DNA from: an uncultured Pelagibacteraceae bacterium
GTDB taxonomy: Bacteria; Pseudomonadota; Alphaproteobacteria; Pelagibacterales; Pelagibacteraceae
Direction: 5' to 3'
DNA length: 64,000 bases
NCBI GenBank assembly: GCA_902592265.1
Contig: CACJDV010000001.1
Span: 62,001-126,000 of the forward strand
A program made the position numbers and the translations under genes. The notes below the pieces were generated by a model. The model was given only the letters and a program-made list of their open reading frames with translations. It did no database searches and was not told the origin of the DNA. Shown piece by piece: positions 19,258 to 28,781 of the stretch (its first letter is position 1; every line of letters begins with the position of its first letter).

Positions 19258-21377
19258 TAAAGAACATCACGTTTTCCTACATGATTGGCCTTACTCACGA
19301 TTCCCTCTTCTTCCATCATATCAATTATTCTTGCTGCTCGATTGTATCCAATTTGTAGTTTTCTTTGTAAAAAAGACGTTGATGCCTTTCCTTCAGATTT
19401 TATTATCTCCACAGCTGTTTGATAAAGCTCATCTTTATCACCTATATTTTTAGATTTATCGCCCATTTCCTTTTCATCTGCAAAATTAAGAATTTCATCG
19501 ACGTAATCAGGTTCTGCTTGGGATCTTAAAGAATTGTTAATATTTTCAATCTCATTATCAGAGACAAATGGTGCATGAATTCTTATAATTTTATTTGCAG
19601 AAGACATATATAACATATCACCTTTACCCAACAATTGTTCAGCTCCTTGTTCTCCCAAGATAGTTCTGCTGTCTATTTTTGATGTAACTTGGAATGATAT
19701 ACGCGTTGGAAAATTAGCTTTTATTGTACCAGTAATTACATCGACACTTGGTCTTTGAGTAGCCATAATTATATGTATTCCTGCGGCCCTAGCCATTTGA
19801 GATAGTTTTTGAATATAATTTTCAATTTCTTTTCCAGCTACCAGCATCAAATCTGACATCTCATCAACTACTACTACTATATAGGGCATTGGAAGTTTGT
19901 GTTTTATGTTATAGCTATCAATATTTCTAACTCCTTCTTTGGTCATTAATCTATATCTACTTTCCATTTCTTTAACTACCCAACCTAAAACAGAAGCGGC
20001 CTTTTTCGCCTCTGTGATTACAGGACATAGTAAATGAGGCACTCCTTCATAAGTTGAAAGTTCAAGCATTTTTGGGTCTATTAAAATAAATTTACATTTT
20101 TCTGGAGTATGTCGATAAAGAAGAGATAAAATTATTGTATTTATACAGACAGATTTACCAGAACCAGTCGTTCCTGCTATTAATAAATGAGGCATTGAAG
20201 ATAAATCACCCACAATTGGACTACCAGAAATACTTTTACCTAATGCTATTGGTAATTTTATCTCCTTTTTTTTAAAGTCAGTACTTTTAATTATTTCACT
20301 TAAATAAACGTTTTCTCTTGATGAATTTGGTAATTCAATACCAAGAGTATTGCTGCCTGGAATTGTGGCAATTCTAGCTGATTCAGAACTCGTATTTCTA
20401 GCTATGTCTTCAGAGAGATTTATTATTTTAGATACTTTTATACCAGCAGCTGGTTCAAATTCATTTAGAGTTACTACAGGTCCATGACTTACTTTTTTTA
20501 TTTTTCCGTTCACACCAAAGTCTAATAATATTTTTTCCAAAAATTCAGGATTACTTGATTGTTTTCTATCAGGATTTTCTCTTTCTTTTTTGGTTGGAAT
20601 TTTTAATAGATCTAAATCTGGTAAATTATATTTTAATTTTTCAGCTTTTTTAATTTCACCAGCTTTTATAAAAGGTAGATCTTCTTGAATAAGATTTTTT
20701 ATTTCTTCTTGGGGTATATACTCATTTATTATTTCACTTTTATCAGTATAATTTTGATTTTTTTTCGAAACTAATAAACTTATTTTTTTTAATAAACTTA
20801 AAAAATTTTTAAGGTTGAAGTTTATACTTAGTAAAAAAAAACTAGTTATTAAGACTATTAATAGGTAGTAAGAAATTGATTGATTTAAGGCAATTAGATT
20901 ACCAAATAATTTTTCATTTAAATAATTGCCAATAAAGCCACCATTTCCATTAATAAAAAGTGCAAAAGTACTGTCGTAAAAATTATTAAGAAAAGAGGAC
21001 CCTAATAATAAATATATAACCGAATAAAAAAGGCTTTCGAGTATTAAAAAAGGATCTTTAATGAGAGCTATATTTATACCTGTAAATATTAGAGTGATAG
21101 AGAATAAATAAGAAATTAAACCAATCGATTGAAAAAAAAGATCTGAAACATAACTTCCTCTAAAACCTAATAAATTTTTAATCTCAACATTTTCAGGAAA
21201 TATAAAATTTGGATCTTCAGGGGAATAAGATATTAAGGAAGTAAACAAAAAGATCCCTAAAAAAAAGACCAAAACTCCAAATATTTCCGTTAATCTTTTT
21301 GCGATAAAAAGTAACACCAAATTTGTAATTTTTTTTATATTCATATTGAATGAATCAAATTTATCACTTTGTATCAT
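19257..21377 (-). CDS. ftsK: DNA translocase FtsK
   Basis: ORF; four TM, PHLLIAGTTGSGKSVCIN, C-terminal gamma winged helix. Confidence 0.96.
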   Translation of the reverse strand: MIQSDKFDSFNMNIKKITNLVLLFIAKRLTEIFGVLVFFLGIFLFTSLISYSPEDPNFIFPENVEIKNLLGFRGSYVSDLFFQSIGLISYLFSITLIFTGINIALIKDPFLILESLFYSVIYLLLGSSFLNNFYDSTFALFINGNGGFIGNYLNEKLFGNLIALNQSISYYLLIVLITSFFLLSINFNLKNFLSLLKKISLLVSKKNQNYTDKSEIINEYIPQEEIKNLIQEDLPFIKAGEIKKAEKLKYNLPDLDLLKIPTKKERENPDRKQSSNPEFLEKILLDFGVNGKIKKVSHGPVVTLNEFEPAAGIKVSKIINLSEDIARNTSSESARIATIPGSNTLGIELPNSSRENVYLSEIIKSTDFKKKEIKLPIALGKSISGSPIVGDLSSMPHLLIAGTTGSGKSVCINTIILSLLYRHTPEKCKFILIDPKMLELSTYEGVPHLLCPVITEAKKAASVLGWVVKEMESRYRLMTKEGVRNIDSYNIKHKLPMPYIVVVVDEMSDLMLVAGKEIENYIQKLSQMARAAGIHIIMATQRPSVDVITGTIKANFPTRISFQVTSKIDSRTILGEQGAEQLLGKGDMLYMSSANKIIRIHAPFVSDNEIENINNSLRSQAEPDYVDEILNFADEKEMGDKSKNIGDKDELYQTAVEIIKSEGKASTSFLQRKLQIGYNRAARIIDMMEEEGIVSKANHVGKRDVL

Positions 21378-21407
21378 CTAATTTTTCTTGTTAAAATTAA
21401 ATTTATT

Positions 21408-22490
21408 ATGAAACTTGCTATAATTGGAAATAATTTGACAAGCTTGGCCTTAGCAAAAGCTTTAGTCAATAGAGAGATATTTGTTGATCTTTATTATAAA
21501 GATGAGAGTAAAAATATCGATAAGACAAGAACAATTGGTATTTCAAAATCAAATATTGATTACTTTAATAAAAATATTTCAAATATTAACCAAATTTTGT
21601 GGCCAATAAAAAGGATTAAAGTCTATTCAGAAAACTCTAGGGAAAAAGAAATCCTTGGGTTTGAAGATTCTCGCCAAAATCTTTTCTCAATTGTTGAGAA
21701 TTATAAAATATACAATCAATTAAAAAATGAACTAAAAAAAAATAAATTTTTTAAATTTAAAAATTCTATTACTTACAAAAGATTAAATAAAATTAATTAT
21801 GATCTACTGATTAATTGTGATCGTACGCATGAAATAACAAAAAAATTTTTTTTAAAAAAGTTCGAGAAAAACTATGCAAGTATTGCATTTACAACTATTA
21901 TTGAGCATAAAAAATTAACTTCAAATAATACAGCACTGCAAGTTTTTACCAGCAAAGGTCCGATAGCTTTTTTGCCAATGTCGAGCAAAAAAACATCAAT
22001 AGTTTATTCTGTAAAAACAAAAAGAAATGATGATACCTTAGATATTAAAAAATCTATTATGAAATTTAATTCAAATTATCAGATAAAAAAGATTAACAAA
22101 GTTTCAAAATTTAATCTTAAATCTTTAAATTTAAGAAAATATTATAAAGATAATATTTTAGCTTTTGGAGATCTATTGCATAAACTTCATCCTTTAGCTG
22201 GACAAGGTTTTAATATGACTTTAAGAGATATTGAAAAATTGTTGGTGATCATTAATAATAAGATTGAACTTGGTCTACCCTTAGATCAAAGTGTGTGTGT
22301 TAAGTTTCAAGAAGTAACTAAAAGTAATAATTTACTTTTCTCTGAGGGAATAAACTTTATTTATGAAAGCTTTAATTTCCAAAATAAAATAAAATTTAAT
22401 TTTATTGATAAAACTATTAAATTAGTTGGAAGGAATAAATCAATAAACAGTTATTTAAAAAAAATTGCAGATAAGGGTTTACTTAATTAA
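21408..22490 (+). CDS. UbiH/Coq6-like FAD-dependent monooxygenase (start at 21408 preferred over 21369)
   Basis: ORF; MKLAIIGNNLTSLALAKAL, AFGDLLHKLHPLAGQGFNMTLRDIE. Confidence 0.82.
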   Translation: MKLAIIGNNLTSLALAKALVNREIFVDLYYKDESKNIDKTRTIGISKSNIDYFNKNISNINQILWPIKRIKVYSENSREKEILGFEDSRQNLFSIVENYKIYNQLKNELKKNKFFKFKNSITYKRLNKINYDLLINCDRTHEITKKFFLKKFEKNYASIAFTTIIEHKKLTSNNTALQVFTSKGPIAFLPMSSKKTSIVYSVKTKRNDDTLDIKKSIMKFNSNYQIKKINKVSKFNLKSLNLRKYYKDNILAFGDLLHKLHPLAGQGFNMTLRDIEKLLVIINNKIELGLPLDQSVCVKFQEVTKSNNLLFSEGINFIYESFNFQNKIKFNFIDKTIKLVGRNKSINSYLKKIADKGLLN

Positions 22491-22491
22491 A

Positions 22492-23133
22492 TTATTGAAG
22501 AGTGTCATTATCAAATTGGTCATAAGTATAAGTATTTAATATCTGTGCAATTTTTGTTTTTCTAACATTTAAATTTTTTGCTTCTAACAAAACTTGTTTT
22601 TCTTCTAGACTAAATGGTGAGGTCATTGCGAGTGCATTAATAGTTTCATCTAAACTTTGTTTTTCTAATGCTTTCCAATTTATAATAAATCCCCTTCTTT
22701 CAAATAACGTTTTGAAATCTTTAAAAATCATTTCTAAATCTGAAAATCTTAAATCCTCTTTATTTTCATCTAAATCATGCAAGTAATTATTATAACCAAC
22801 TTCAACTTCTCTATATTTTTTATTTGAAGAAATCTCCTTTTCAATTTCGAATCGTATTATACCCTTTAACTCGATAAGATAACGCCCATCATCTAATTCT
22901 TTAAAACTATTTATTTTACCTAAACAACCTATTTTATGAAGAATAGGTAATTTTGAGTTATCAAAATTTTTTATTGTCTTTGGTTGGACCATTCCAATAA
23001 ATTTTTCTCCTTTCATACTGTCATTTACCATATCCAGATATCTCGGTTCAAAAATATTTAAGGGAACTGATGTTTTTGGAAAAATAATGAAATTACTTAA
23101 GGGAAAAATGGGTATAATTTTTGGAAGGTTCAT
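22492..23133 (-). CDS. Lon N-terminal (substrate-binding) domain protein
   Basis: ORF; IPIFPLSNFIIFPKTSVPLNIFEPRYLDMV. Confidence 0.87.
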   Translation of the reverse strand: MNLPKIIPIFPLSNFIIFPKTSVPLNIFEPRYLDMVNDSMKGEKFIGMVQPKTIKNFDNSKLPILHKIGCLGKINSFKELDDGRYLIELKGIIRFEIEKEISSNKKYREVEVGYNNYLHDLDENKEDLRFSDLEMIFKDFKTLFERRGFIINWKALEKQSLDETINALAMTSPFSLEEKQVLLEAKNLNVRKTKIAQILNTYTYDQFDNDTLQ

Positions 23134-23185
23134 AATTTGAATAAATATTATATTAATAATATTAAAAATATTTAAAAGATTAAAT

Positions 23186-24034
23186 ATGATAATTTGGCTC
23201 TCATCTTACCCCAAAAATGGAAACACATGGTTGAGATCACTAATAAGTTCATATTATTATACTAAAGATGGACTTTTTTTGGGCGATAAACAATTACAAA
23301 ACATACAACAATTTCCCACTAAGAAATTTCTGGAAAATTTTGATTATGATTCAAAAAAACCTGGAGATACGGTCAAATGCTGGATTGAGGCTCAAGAAAA
23401 AATTAACTTAGATAATAAAATTAAATTTTTCAAAACACATAATGCTTTGGTAAAATTAGGTAAAAATGATTTTACAAATCGTAAAAATACACTTGGTGGT
23501 ATATATATAGTTAGAGATCCTAGGAATGTACTAGACTCTATGTCGAGGCATTTTCAAATTAACCATGATGAAGCGCTTTACGTAATGCAAAATCAAAAAA
23601 ATTATATTTATGATTTTAAAAAAAAAAATGATTATAGTGACTATCAATTTATCAGTTCGTGGGAAATAAACTATCAATCTTGGAAGAATAACAAATTAAT
23701 ACCAGTTAAGTTCTTAAGATATGAAGATTTAATGAAAGAGACTTTTTTTGTATTTAAGGAAGTTATAGAATTTATAGATAAACTAACAAATAATAAAAAT
23801 GGATTTAGTAAAGAAAAGGCAAAAAATTCAGTAAAGAGCACATCTTTTGAAAACTTAAGAAAGATAGAAAAACAGAAAGGTTTCAGCGAATCCATAATTG
23901 CTCGAGAAGACAAAAAAAATATACCTTTCTTTCATTTGGGTCCCAAAAATGATTGGCGTAAAAATTTTGATAATAAGTTTTCTCAAAAATTAAATGATAT
24001 TTTTAAAAGAAATTTAAATGAATTGAATTATTGA
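23186..24034 (+). CDS. Sulfotransferase domain protein
   Basis: ORF; YPKNGNTWLRSLI (5'-PSB) and GIYIVRDPRNVLDSM (3'-PB) motifs. Confidence 0.85.
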   Translation: MIIWLSSYPKNGNTWLRSLISSYYYTKDGLFLGDKQLQNIQQFPTKKFLENFDYDSKKPGDTVKCWIEAQEKINLDNKIKFFKTHNALVKLGKNDFTNRKNTLGGIYIVRDPRNVLDSMSRHFQINHDEALYVMQNQKNYIYDFKKKNDYSDYQFISSWEINYQSWKNNKLIPVKFLRYEDLMKETFFVFKEVIEFIDKLTNNKNGFSKEKAKNSVKSTSFENLRKIEKQKGFSESIIAREDKKNIPFFHLGPKNDWRKNFDNKFSQKLNDIFKRNLNELNY

Positions 24035-24086
24035 TAGTTTAAATCTCTTGAAATAAGAATCTACATTCTTTATATTAATTTAGTTT

Positions 24087-24161
24087 GCGGGCATAGCTCA
24101 GTGGTAGAGCGTCTCGTTGCCAACGAGAAGGTCGAGGGTTCGACCCCCTTTGCCCGCTCCA
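24087..24161 (+). tRNA. tRNA-Gly (GCC), CCA encoded
   Basis: Cloverleaf readable: acceptor GCGGGCA/TGCCCGC, anticodon arm CTCGTTGCCAACGAG, T arm with GGTTCGACC, 3' TCCA. Confidence 0.96.
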
Positions 24162-24172
24162 TTTTTAAAAAT

Positions 24173-24517
24173 ATGAGTGATTTATTAGATAAAAAATGTG
24201 TTCCTTGTGAAGGAGGAGTTCGTCCTTTTGATACTTCAGAGATACACAAATACCAAAAAAAAGTAGATGGTTGGGAAATTATTCAAAATGATAAAAGAGT
24301 TTATCTGTTGGAAAAAAAATTTGAATTTAAGAATTTTTTAGAAAGTCAAAAATTTGTAAATGAGGTAGGAAGAGTCTCAGAAGAGGAAGGTCATCATCCA
24401 GATATTATATTTGGATGGGGGTATGCTAAGATTAATATCACAACTCATGCTATAGAAGGTTTATCTGAAAACGATTTTATACTAGCTGCTAAAATTGATA
24501 AGATAATTAATGTCTAA
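24173..24517 (+). CDS. phhB: 4a-hydroxytetrahydrobiopterin (pterin-4a-carbinolamine) dehydratase
   Basis: ORF 24101-24517 trimmed to the ATG after the tRNA (MSDLLDKKCVPCEGGVRPF); EEGHHPDIIFGWGYAKINITTHAIEGLSENDF. Confidence 0.93.
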   Translation: MSDLLDKKCVPCEGGVRPFDTSEIHKYQKKVDGWEIIQNDKRVYLLEKKFEFKNFLESQKFVNEVGRVSEEEGHHPDIIFGWGYAKINITTHAIEGLSENDFILAAKIDKIINV

Positions 24518-26042
24518 AATGACGTGTTTCTGAAAAAACCAAAACAGTGTTTGTTTCATTTGCAAATTTTATAATTTCTTTATCTCTTATTGATCCTGCA
24601 GGCTGAACTATTGCACTAGCTCCTGACTGTACTAATTTTTCTATTCCATCGACAAATGGAAAAAAAGCATCTGATGCAGCTACAATTTCATTTCTGGTCT
24701 TTGAAAACTTGTTCATTTTATCTACTGCAATCTCACAACTATCTAATCTACTAGGTTGTCCTGAGCCAATACCAATAGTAGACTTATTACTCGCAAGAAC
24801 AACAGCGTTTGATTTTGTGTAGCGACAAACATTAAATGCGAATATTAAGTTATCAAGCTGTAATCTATTAGGTTTTTTTTTCGAAACAATTTTAAAATCT
24901 TTCTTTGAAAAAATCTTTCTGTCTTCTGATTGTATAAGTGTAAAATTATTTACAGAGTTAAATTTCCAAACTTCATTAAAAGAAATTTTTGATGAATCAA
25001 TAAGCCTCAGATTTTTCTTTAGCTTTAATATTTTAAGTGCTTTCTTATTAAAACCATTAGCTATGACTACTTCAAGAAAAATTTTATTTAACATTAAAGC
25101 TAGTTTTTCACTAATCTTATAATTACACGAAACAATACCACCAAATGCACTTATTGGATCAGAACTTAGTGCTGACTTATAGCTATCTAAACTGTTTTTT
25201 AAGGCTGATACACCACAAGGATTTCCATGTTTAACAATAACTGTACCCGTATTTTTTGGAAGTGATTTTGAAATAGTAAGCGCAGCAAAAATATCACTGT
25301 AATTATTATAACTTAATGCTTTTCCGTGAATTTGTTCTAATTTATTTTTTATGTTTTGAGAATAGAAGGCAGCCATTTGATGAGGATTTTCTCCATATCT
25401 AAGACTTTCTATTAAGTTAGTGTAAAGAATTTTTCTTTTAGGGAAATTGATATTGTTAAATTTATTGAAATAATTTGAGATCACAGCATCATAATACGCA
25501 GTCTCATCAAATGCTAATCTAGACATTTTTTCTCTAAATTTGAGAGAAGTACTGCCTCTATTTTTTTTTAACTCATTAATAAGTTCTGAATAATGGTCAA
25601 CAGATGTTATTACAGTGACATCATTATAGTTTTTTGCGGCAGCTCTAACCATAGTTGGTCCTCCAATATCAATATTTTCAATTATTTTTGAATGGTTTTT
25701 TGTTTGCTCTATCATTTTTTCAAATGGATAAAAATTTACCACTACTAGATCAATATGCTCAAAATTGTTTTTTCTAATATCGTTAGAGTGAGATTTGTTA
25801 CTCCTTTTGTTTAAAATTCCTGCATGTATTTTTGGGTGAAGAGTTTTTACTCTTCCACCGAGTATTTCTTTAAAACCTGTAAAATCTGAAATATTTAAAC
25901 ATTTGTATCCTAGTTTTCTAATTGTTTTAAATGTTCCACCAGAACTAATTATTTTGATATTATGTCTCTTTAATTCTTGTAATAAAGGCCTGAGATTAGA
26001 TTTATCAGATAATGATATCAAGGCTGATTTAATTTTTTGCAT
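24507..26042 (-). CDS. purH: Bifunctional AICAR formyltransferase/IMP cyclohydrolase
   Basis: ORF; ALISLSDKSNL, SSGGTFKTIRKLGY, VKHGNPCGVS. Confidence 0.97.
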   Translation of the reverse strand: MQKIKSALISLSDKSNLRPLLQELKRHNIKIISSGGTFKTIRKLGYKCLNISDFTGFKEILGGRVKTLHPKIHAGILNKRSNKSHSNDIRKNNFEHIDLVVVNFYPFEKMIEQTKNHSKIIENIDIGGPTMVRAAAKNYNDVTVITSVDHYSELINELKKNRGSTSLKFREKMSRLAFDETAYYDAVISNYFNKFNNINFPKRKILYTNLIESLRYGENPHQMAAFYSQNIKNKLEQIHGKALSYNNYSDIFAALTISKSLPKNTGTVIVKHGNPCGVSALKNSLDSYKSALSSDPISAFGGIVSCNYKISEKLALMLNKIFLEVVIANGFNKKALKILKLKKNLRLIDSSKISFNEVWKFNSVNNFTLIQSEDRKIFSKKDFKIVSKKKPNRLQLDNLIFAFNVCRYTKSNAVVLASNKSTIGIGSGQPSRLDSCEIAVDKMNKFSKTRNEIVAASDAFFPFVDGIEKLVQSGASAIVQPAGSIRDKEIIKFANETNTVLVFSETRHFRH

Positions 26043-27667
26043 TATATCTTTTTAATTTCCCATTTAATATTTTCTTCAAAATCGTTTAATATCCCAGATA
26101 CAAAAATATTTTGGTTCTCAATATATGAATTTTTAATACCGAAGTATAAGCCATTATCAATATTAATTTCATGATTATCACAAGTAAATTTCCATCCTTC
26201 ATCCTCTAATTCTATTAAAATAGATTTATTATCTTGAGTTTTCATTAATTTAATATTTGGCTCCAAATGAAACCGAATATCAAACTTATAGTTATGATTA
26301 TTATTTTTTTTAATAATTTTATCATTACCAACAAATTTCATTTGTTCAGGATAAAACTCGATATTTCTCTCATGAATTGATTTAAATCTTTTAAAATATC
26401 CATCGTGAGCAGCATTAATTTTCCAGTAATTTTTTTCACATACCGAATTTTTTTGTGTAATCTTTAAACCTGTCTTTAAAATTAATGAATCTTTCATTTT
26501 TGTAAATTTACATGAAGAATTATCATCAATTATTAGTGTGCTGTGTGCAGCTGAAGACTTCGATATTTCATTAAGGTTTTGATTATTTTTTTTGTAATAA
26601 CCACAATTGGTTATAAGTTTTTTGCCGTTTGAAATTATCTCAAACGAAAGAGCACCTGATTGATAATCCTTCGTATACTTAAAATTTGGTGAGGACCCCA
26701 CATCCATTGCTAGGCAAACTTTCTTATTTTTTAAAATTATGTATCCACCATAATCTTTGTTTTCATTTTTAAATTTATAACCTAGTCTTTTTAGATAATT
26801 ATCAAAATCTTGAGTATTAGATTTGTTATTCCCATTAAACAAAAGGTCATCTTCTATATTTTGTCTTATGAAAGCATAACCTTGTCCAAAGTAATAAATA
26901 TTTTCCTCCACATGATCTGGAACTTCAACATGAGCTTCTTTAAACCATTCCCTAATGAGTATAAAATATTTTAGAAAAAAAATTAGCTGTTTTATATTCC
27001 GCGACTTTGTAAAACCCTGGTTATCTATTGAAGAATTGGTTATTTTTTTTAGAAAATTTAATCCAATATCCAAATAATTTTTTTCAATTTTGTAACATAG
27101 TCCTACCAAAATTATGGCTGAGCAACCGATTATCTTATTTTCCAAATCTTTAGAGTTTTTTATTTCGTTTAATAAATGATTTGTTTGCTTTTGAATCATG
27201 TGATCAAATATTAATCTAAATTCTTTATCGTTGTCGTCATAAGTAAGCTGGTGATTAGATAGCCAAGAAATAATACGCTTAGCAGTAGTATCAAATTCCC
27301 AACTTTGTTTTTTAAAGTGGTCGTTATTTGTTATCCAATTACTTATAACTTTTTGTACAGAAACTTTTGAGGATTTTAGGTCAAGACTAAACAACCAAAA
27401 AAAATTATTTAATTTTTTAAAATCCCTAGATTCAATTTGATTTGTCCAAACTGTATCAAATTCAAAATCTTCAATTTTATGTTTCTTATTTTGATATTTA
27501 ATAATTGATGAAAGTAAATGTGGACTTGGTTTGTATATAAAATCATTATTAAAAGTTTTTGATAATTTTTTTTCATAAAAACTCGAATTTAAATAGATAT
27601 TTCTGATTTTTTTTTTTATTATTTCATTAAAATTATTTAAGGCTTTAAAAAATCCTTTATGTAGCAT
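26042..27667 (-). CDS. Heparinase II/III family protein (start at 27667 preferred)
   Basis: ORF; SGALSFEIISNGKKLITNCGYY, AAHSTLIIDDNSSC; between rpe and purH. Confidence 0.85.
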   Translation of the reverse strand: MLHKGFFKALNNFNEIIKKKIRNIYLNSSFYEKKLSKTFNNDFIYKPSPHLLSSIIKYQNKKHKIEDFEFDTVWTNQIESRDFKKLNNFFWLFSLDLKSSKVSVQKVISNWITNNDHFKKQSWEFDTTAKRIISWLSNHQLTYDDNDKEFRLIFDHMIQKQTNHLLNEIKNSKDLENKIIGCSAIILVGLCYKIEKNYLDIGLNFLKKITNSSIDNQGFTKSRNIKQLIFFLKYFILIREWFKEAHVEVPDHVEENIYYFGQGYAFIRQNIEDDLLFNGNNKSNTQDFDNYLKRLGYKFKNENKDYGGYIILKNKKVCLAMDVGSSPNFKYTKDYQSGALSFEIISNGKKLITNCGYYKKNNQNLNEISKSSAAHSTLIIDDNSSCKFTKMKDSLILKTGLKITQKNSVCEKNYWKINAAHDGYFKRFKSIHERNIEFYPEQMKFVGNDKIIKKNNNHNYKFDIRFHLEPNIKLMKTQDNKSILIELEDEGWKFTCDNHEINIDNGLYFGIKNSYIENQNIFVSGILNDFEENIKWEIKKI

Positions 27668-27668
27668 T

Positions 27669-28328
27669 CTACACTTCTTTAAGTGTTTCAATATTCTTTT
27701 TAATATTTCCGTTATTCTCTTTAAATATTGTGGTTCCCGATACAAGAATATTTGCTCCTGCATTTATAACGTCTTTTGAATTTGAAAAATTTATTCCACC
27801 ATCTACCTCAATGTCGTATTTATAATTTTTATCATCTTTAATCTTTTTTAATAATTCAATTTTTTCAATCACATCAGGAATAAATTTCTGTCCTCCAAAG
27901 CCTGGATATACACTCATGACTAAAATCAAATCTACATTTTTTAACTCATTTTCAATTATTTTGACCTCTGTATTTGGATTTAAAGAAATACCAACTTTTT
28001 TTTTAAAACTCTTAATATGTTCAATTGATTCTGATAAATTCTCAGTAGCTTCAGGATGTATAGTAATTATATCAGCTCCCGCATCTGCAAAATCTTTTAT
28101 ATATTTATGAACAGGTGAAATCATTAAATGTACATCAAATGTTAATTCTGAATACTTTCGGAGAGTCTTAATGACCGGAGGTCCAATAGTTAAATTAGGA
28201 ACAAAGTGACCATCCATTACGTCGACATGTATCATATCTGCTCCTGCATCCTCGAGTCTCTTAATCTCATTACCTAATTGGCTGAAGTCAGCAGATAATA
28301 TCGACGGAGAAATTTGTATTTTTTTCAT
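27669..28328 (-). CDS. rpe: Ribulose-phosphate 3-epimerase
   Basis: ORF; ISPSILSADFSQLGNEI, HVDVMDGHFVPNLTIGP. Confidence 0.97.
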   Translation of the reverse strand: MKKIQISPSILSADFSQLGNEIKRLEDAGADMIHVDVMDGHFVPNLTIGPPVIKTLRKYSELTFDVHLMISPVHKYIKDFADAGADIITIHPEATENLSESIEHIKSFKKKVGISLNPNTEVKIIENELKNVDLILVMSVYPGFGGQKFIPDVIEKIELLKKIKDDKNYKYDIEVDGGINFSNSKDVINAGANILVSGTTIFKENNGNIKKNIETLKEV

Positions 28329-28367
28329 AGGGTATTAAATTAACTAGTACCAAATTTTAAATTTAAT

Positions 28368-28712
28368 TTAATTAAAAAATTGATAAATTTGTCTTGAAAT
28401 CTCGCTTTCCAATGGAAATGATAACATACCCATTACAGAGTATCCCAGAACCCAGGGCATAAAATAAAATCTTATCATGAAAAAAAACCAGGCAACATAA
28501 AGAGGCACAATTGGTTGTATTATAAAAGATGGAGTTATAGGTTTAAATAGGTTAATTAGAGGATTAGTAAACTTGACAAAGACTCTCATGAAAAAAAATT
28601 GAGAATCCTCTCTTTGAAAAATATTCATTGCAACCCTTCCAATCAAAGTCCACATGATTACCCCAAGAATATAGTCAATTATATATACTAAAGGATGAAA
28701 GTTGGCCGACAT
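28368..28712 (-). CDS. YggT-like small membrane protein
   Basis: ORF; IIDYILGVIMWTLIGRV...FTNPLINLFKPITPSFI resembles YggT repeats. Confidence 0.6.
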   Translation of the reverse strand: MSANFHPLVYIIDYILGVIMWTLIGRVAMNIFQREDSQFFFMRVFVKFTNPLINLFKPITPSFIIQPIVPLYVAWFFFMIRFYFMPWVLGYSVMGMLSFPLESEISRQIYQFFN

Positions 28713-28742
28713 TAAGAAATTTATATTGGAAAAATATCGAAA

Positions 28743-28771
28743 TTAAAAGGGGCGAAATTAATCGCCCCTTA
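28743..28771 (-). terminator. Rho-independent terminator for the symporter operon
   Basis: Minus-strand reading AAGGGGCGA-TTAATT-TCGCCCCTTTTAATTT: 9-bp GC-rich stem then T-rich tract, just after the stop at 28782. Confidence 0.82.
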
Positions 28772-28781
28772 AAAAGATTAT

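Noticed and set aside
24101-24172. N-terminal part of ORF 24101-24517 (MVERLVANEKVEGSTPFARSIFKN)
   Set aside because: Lies inside tRNA-Gly; the PhhB start is the ATG at 24173.
27668-27763. Upstream extension of the heparinase ORF (MQEQIFLYREPQYLKRI...)
   Set aside because: Overlaps the conserved rpe 3' end; start at 27667 fits better.
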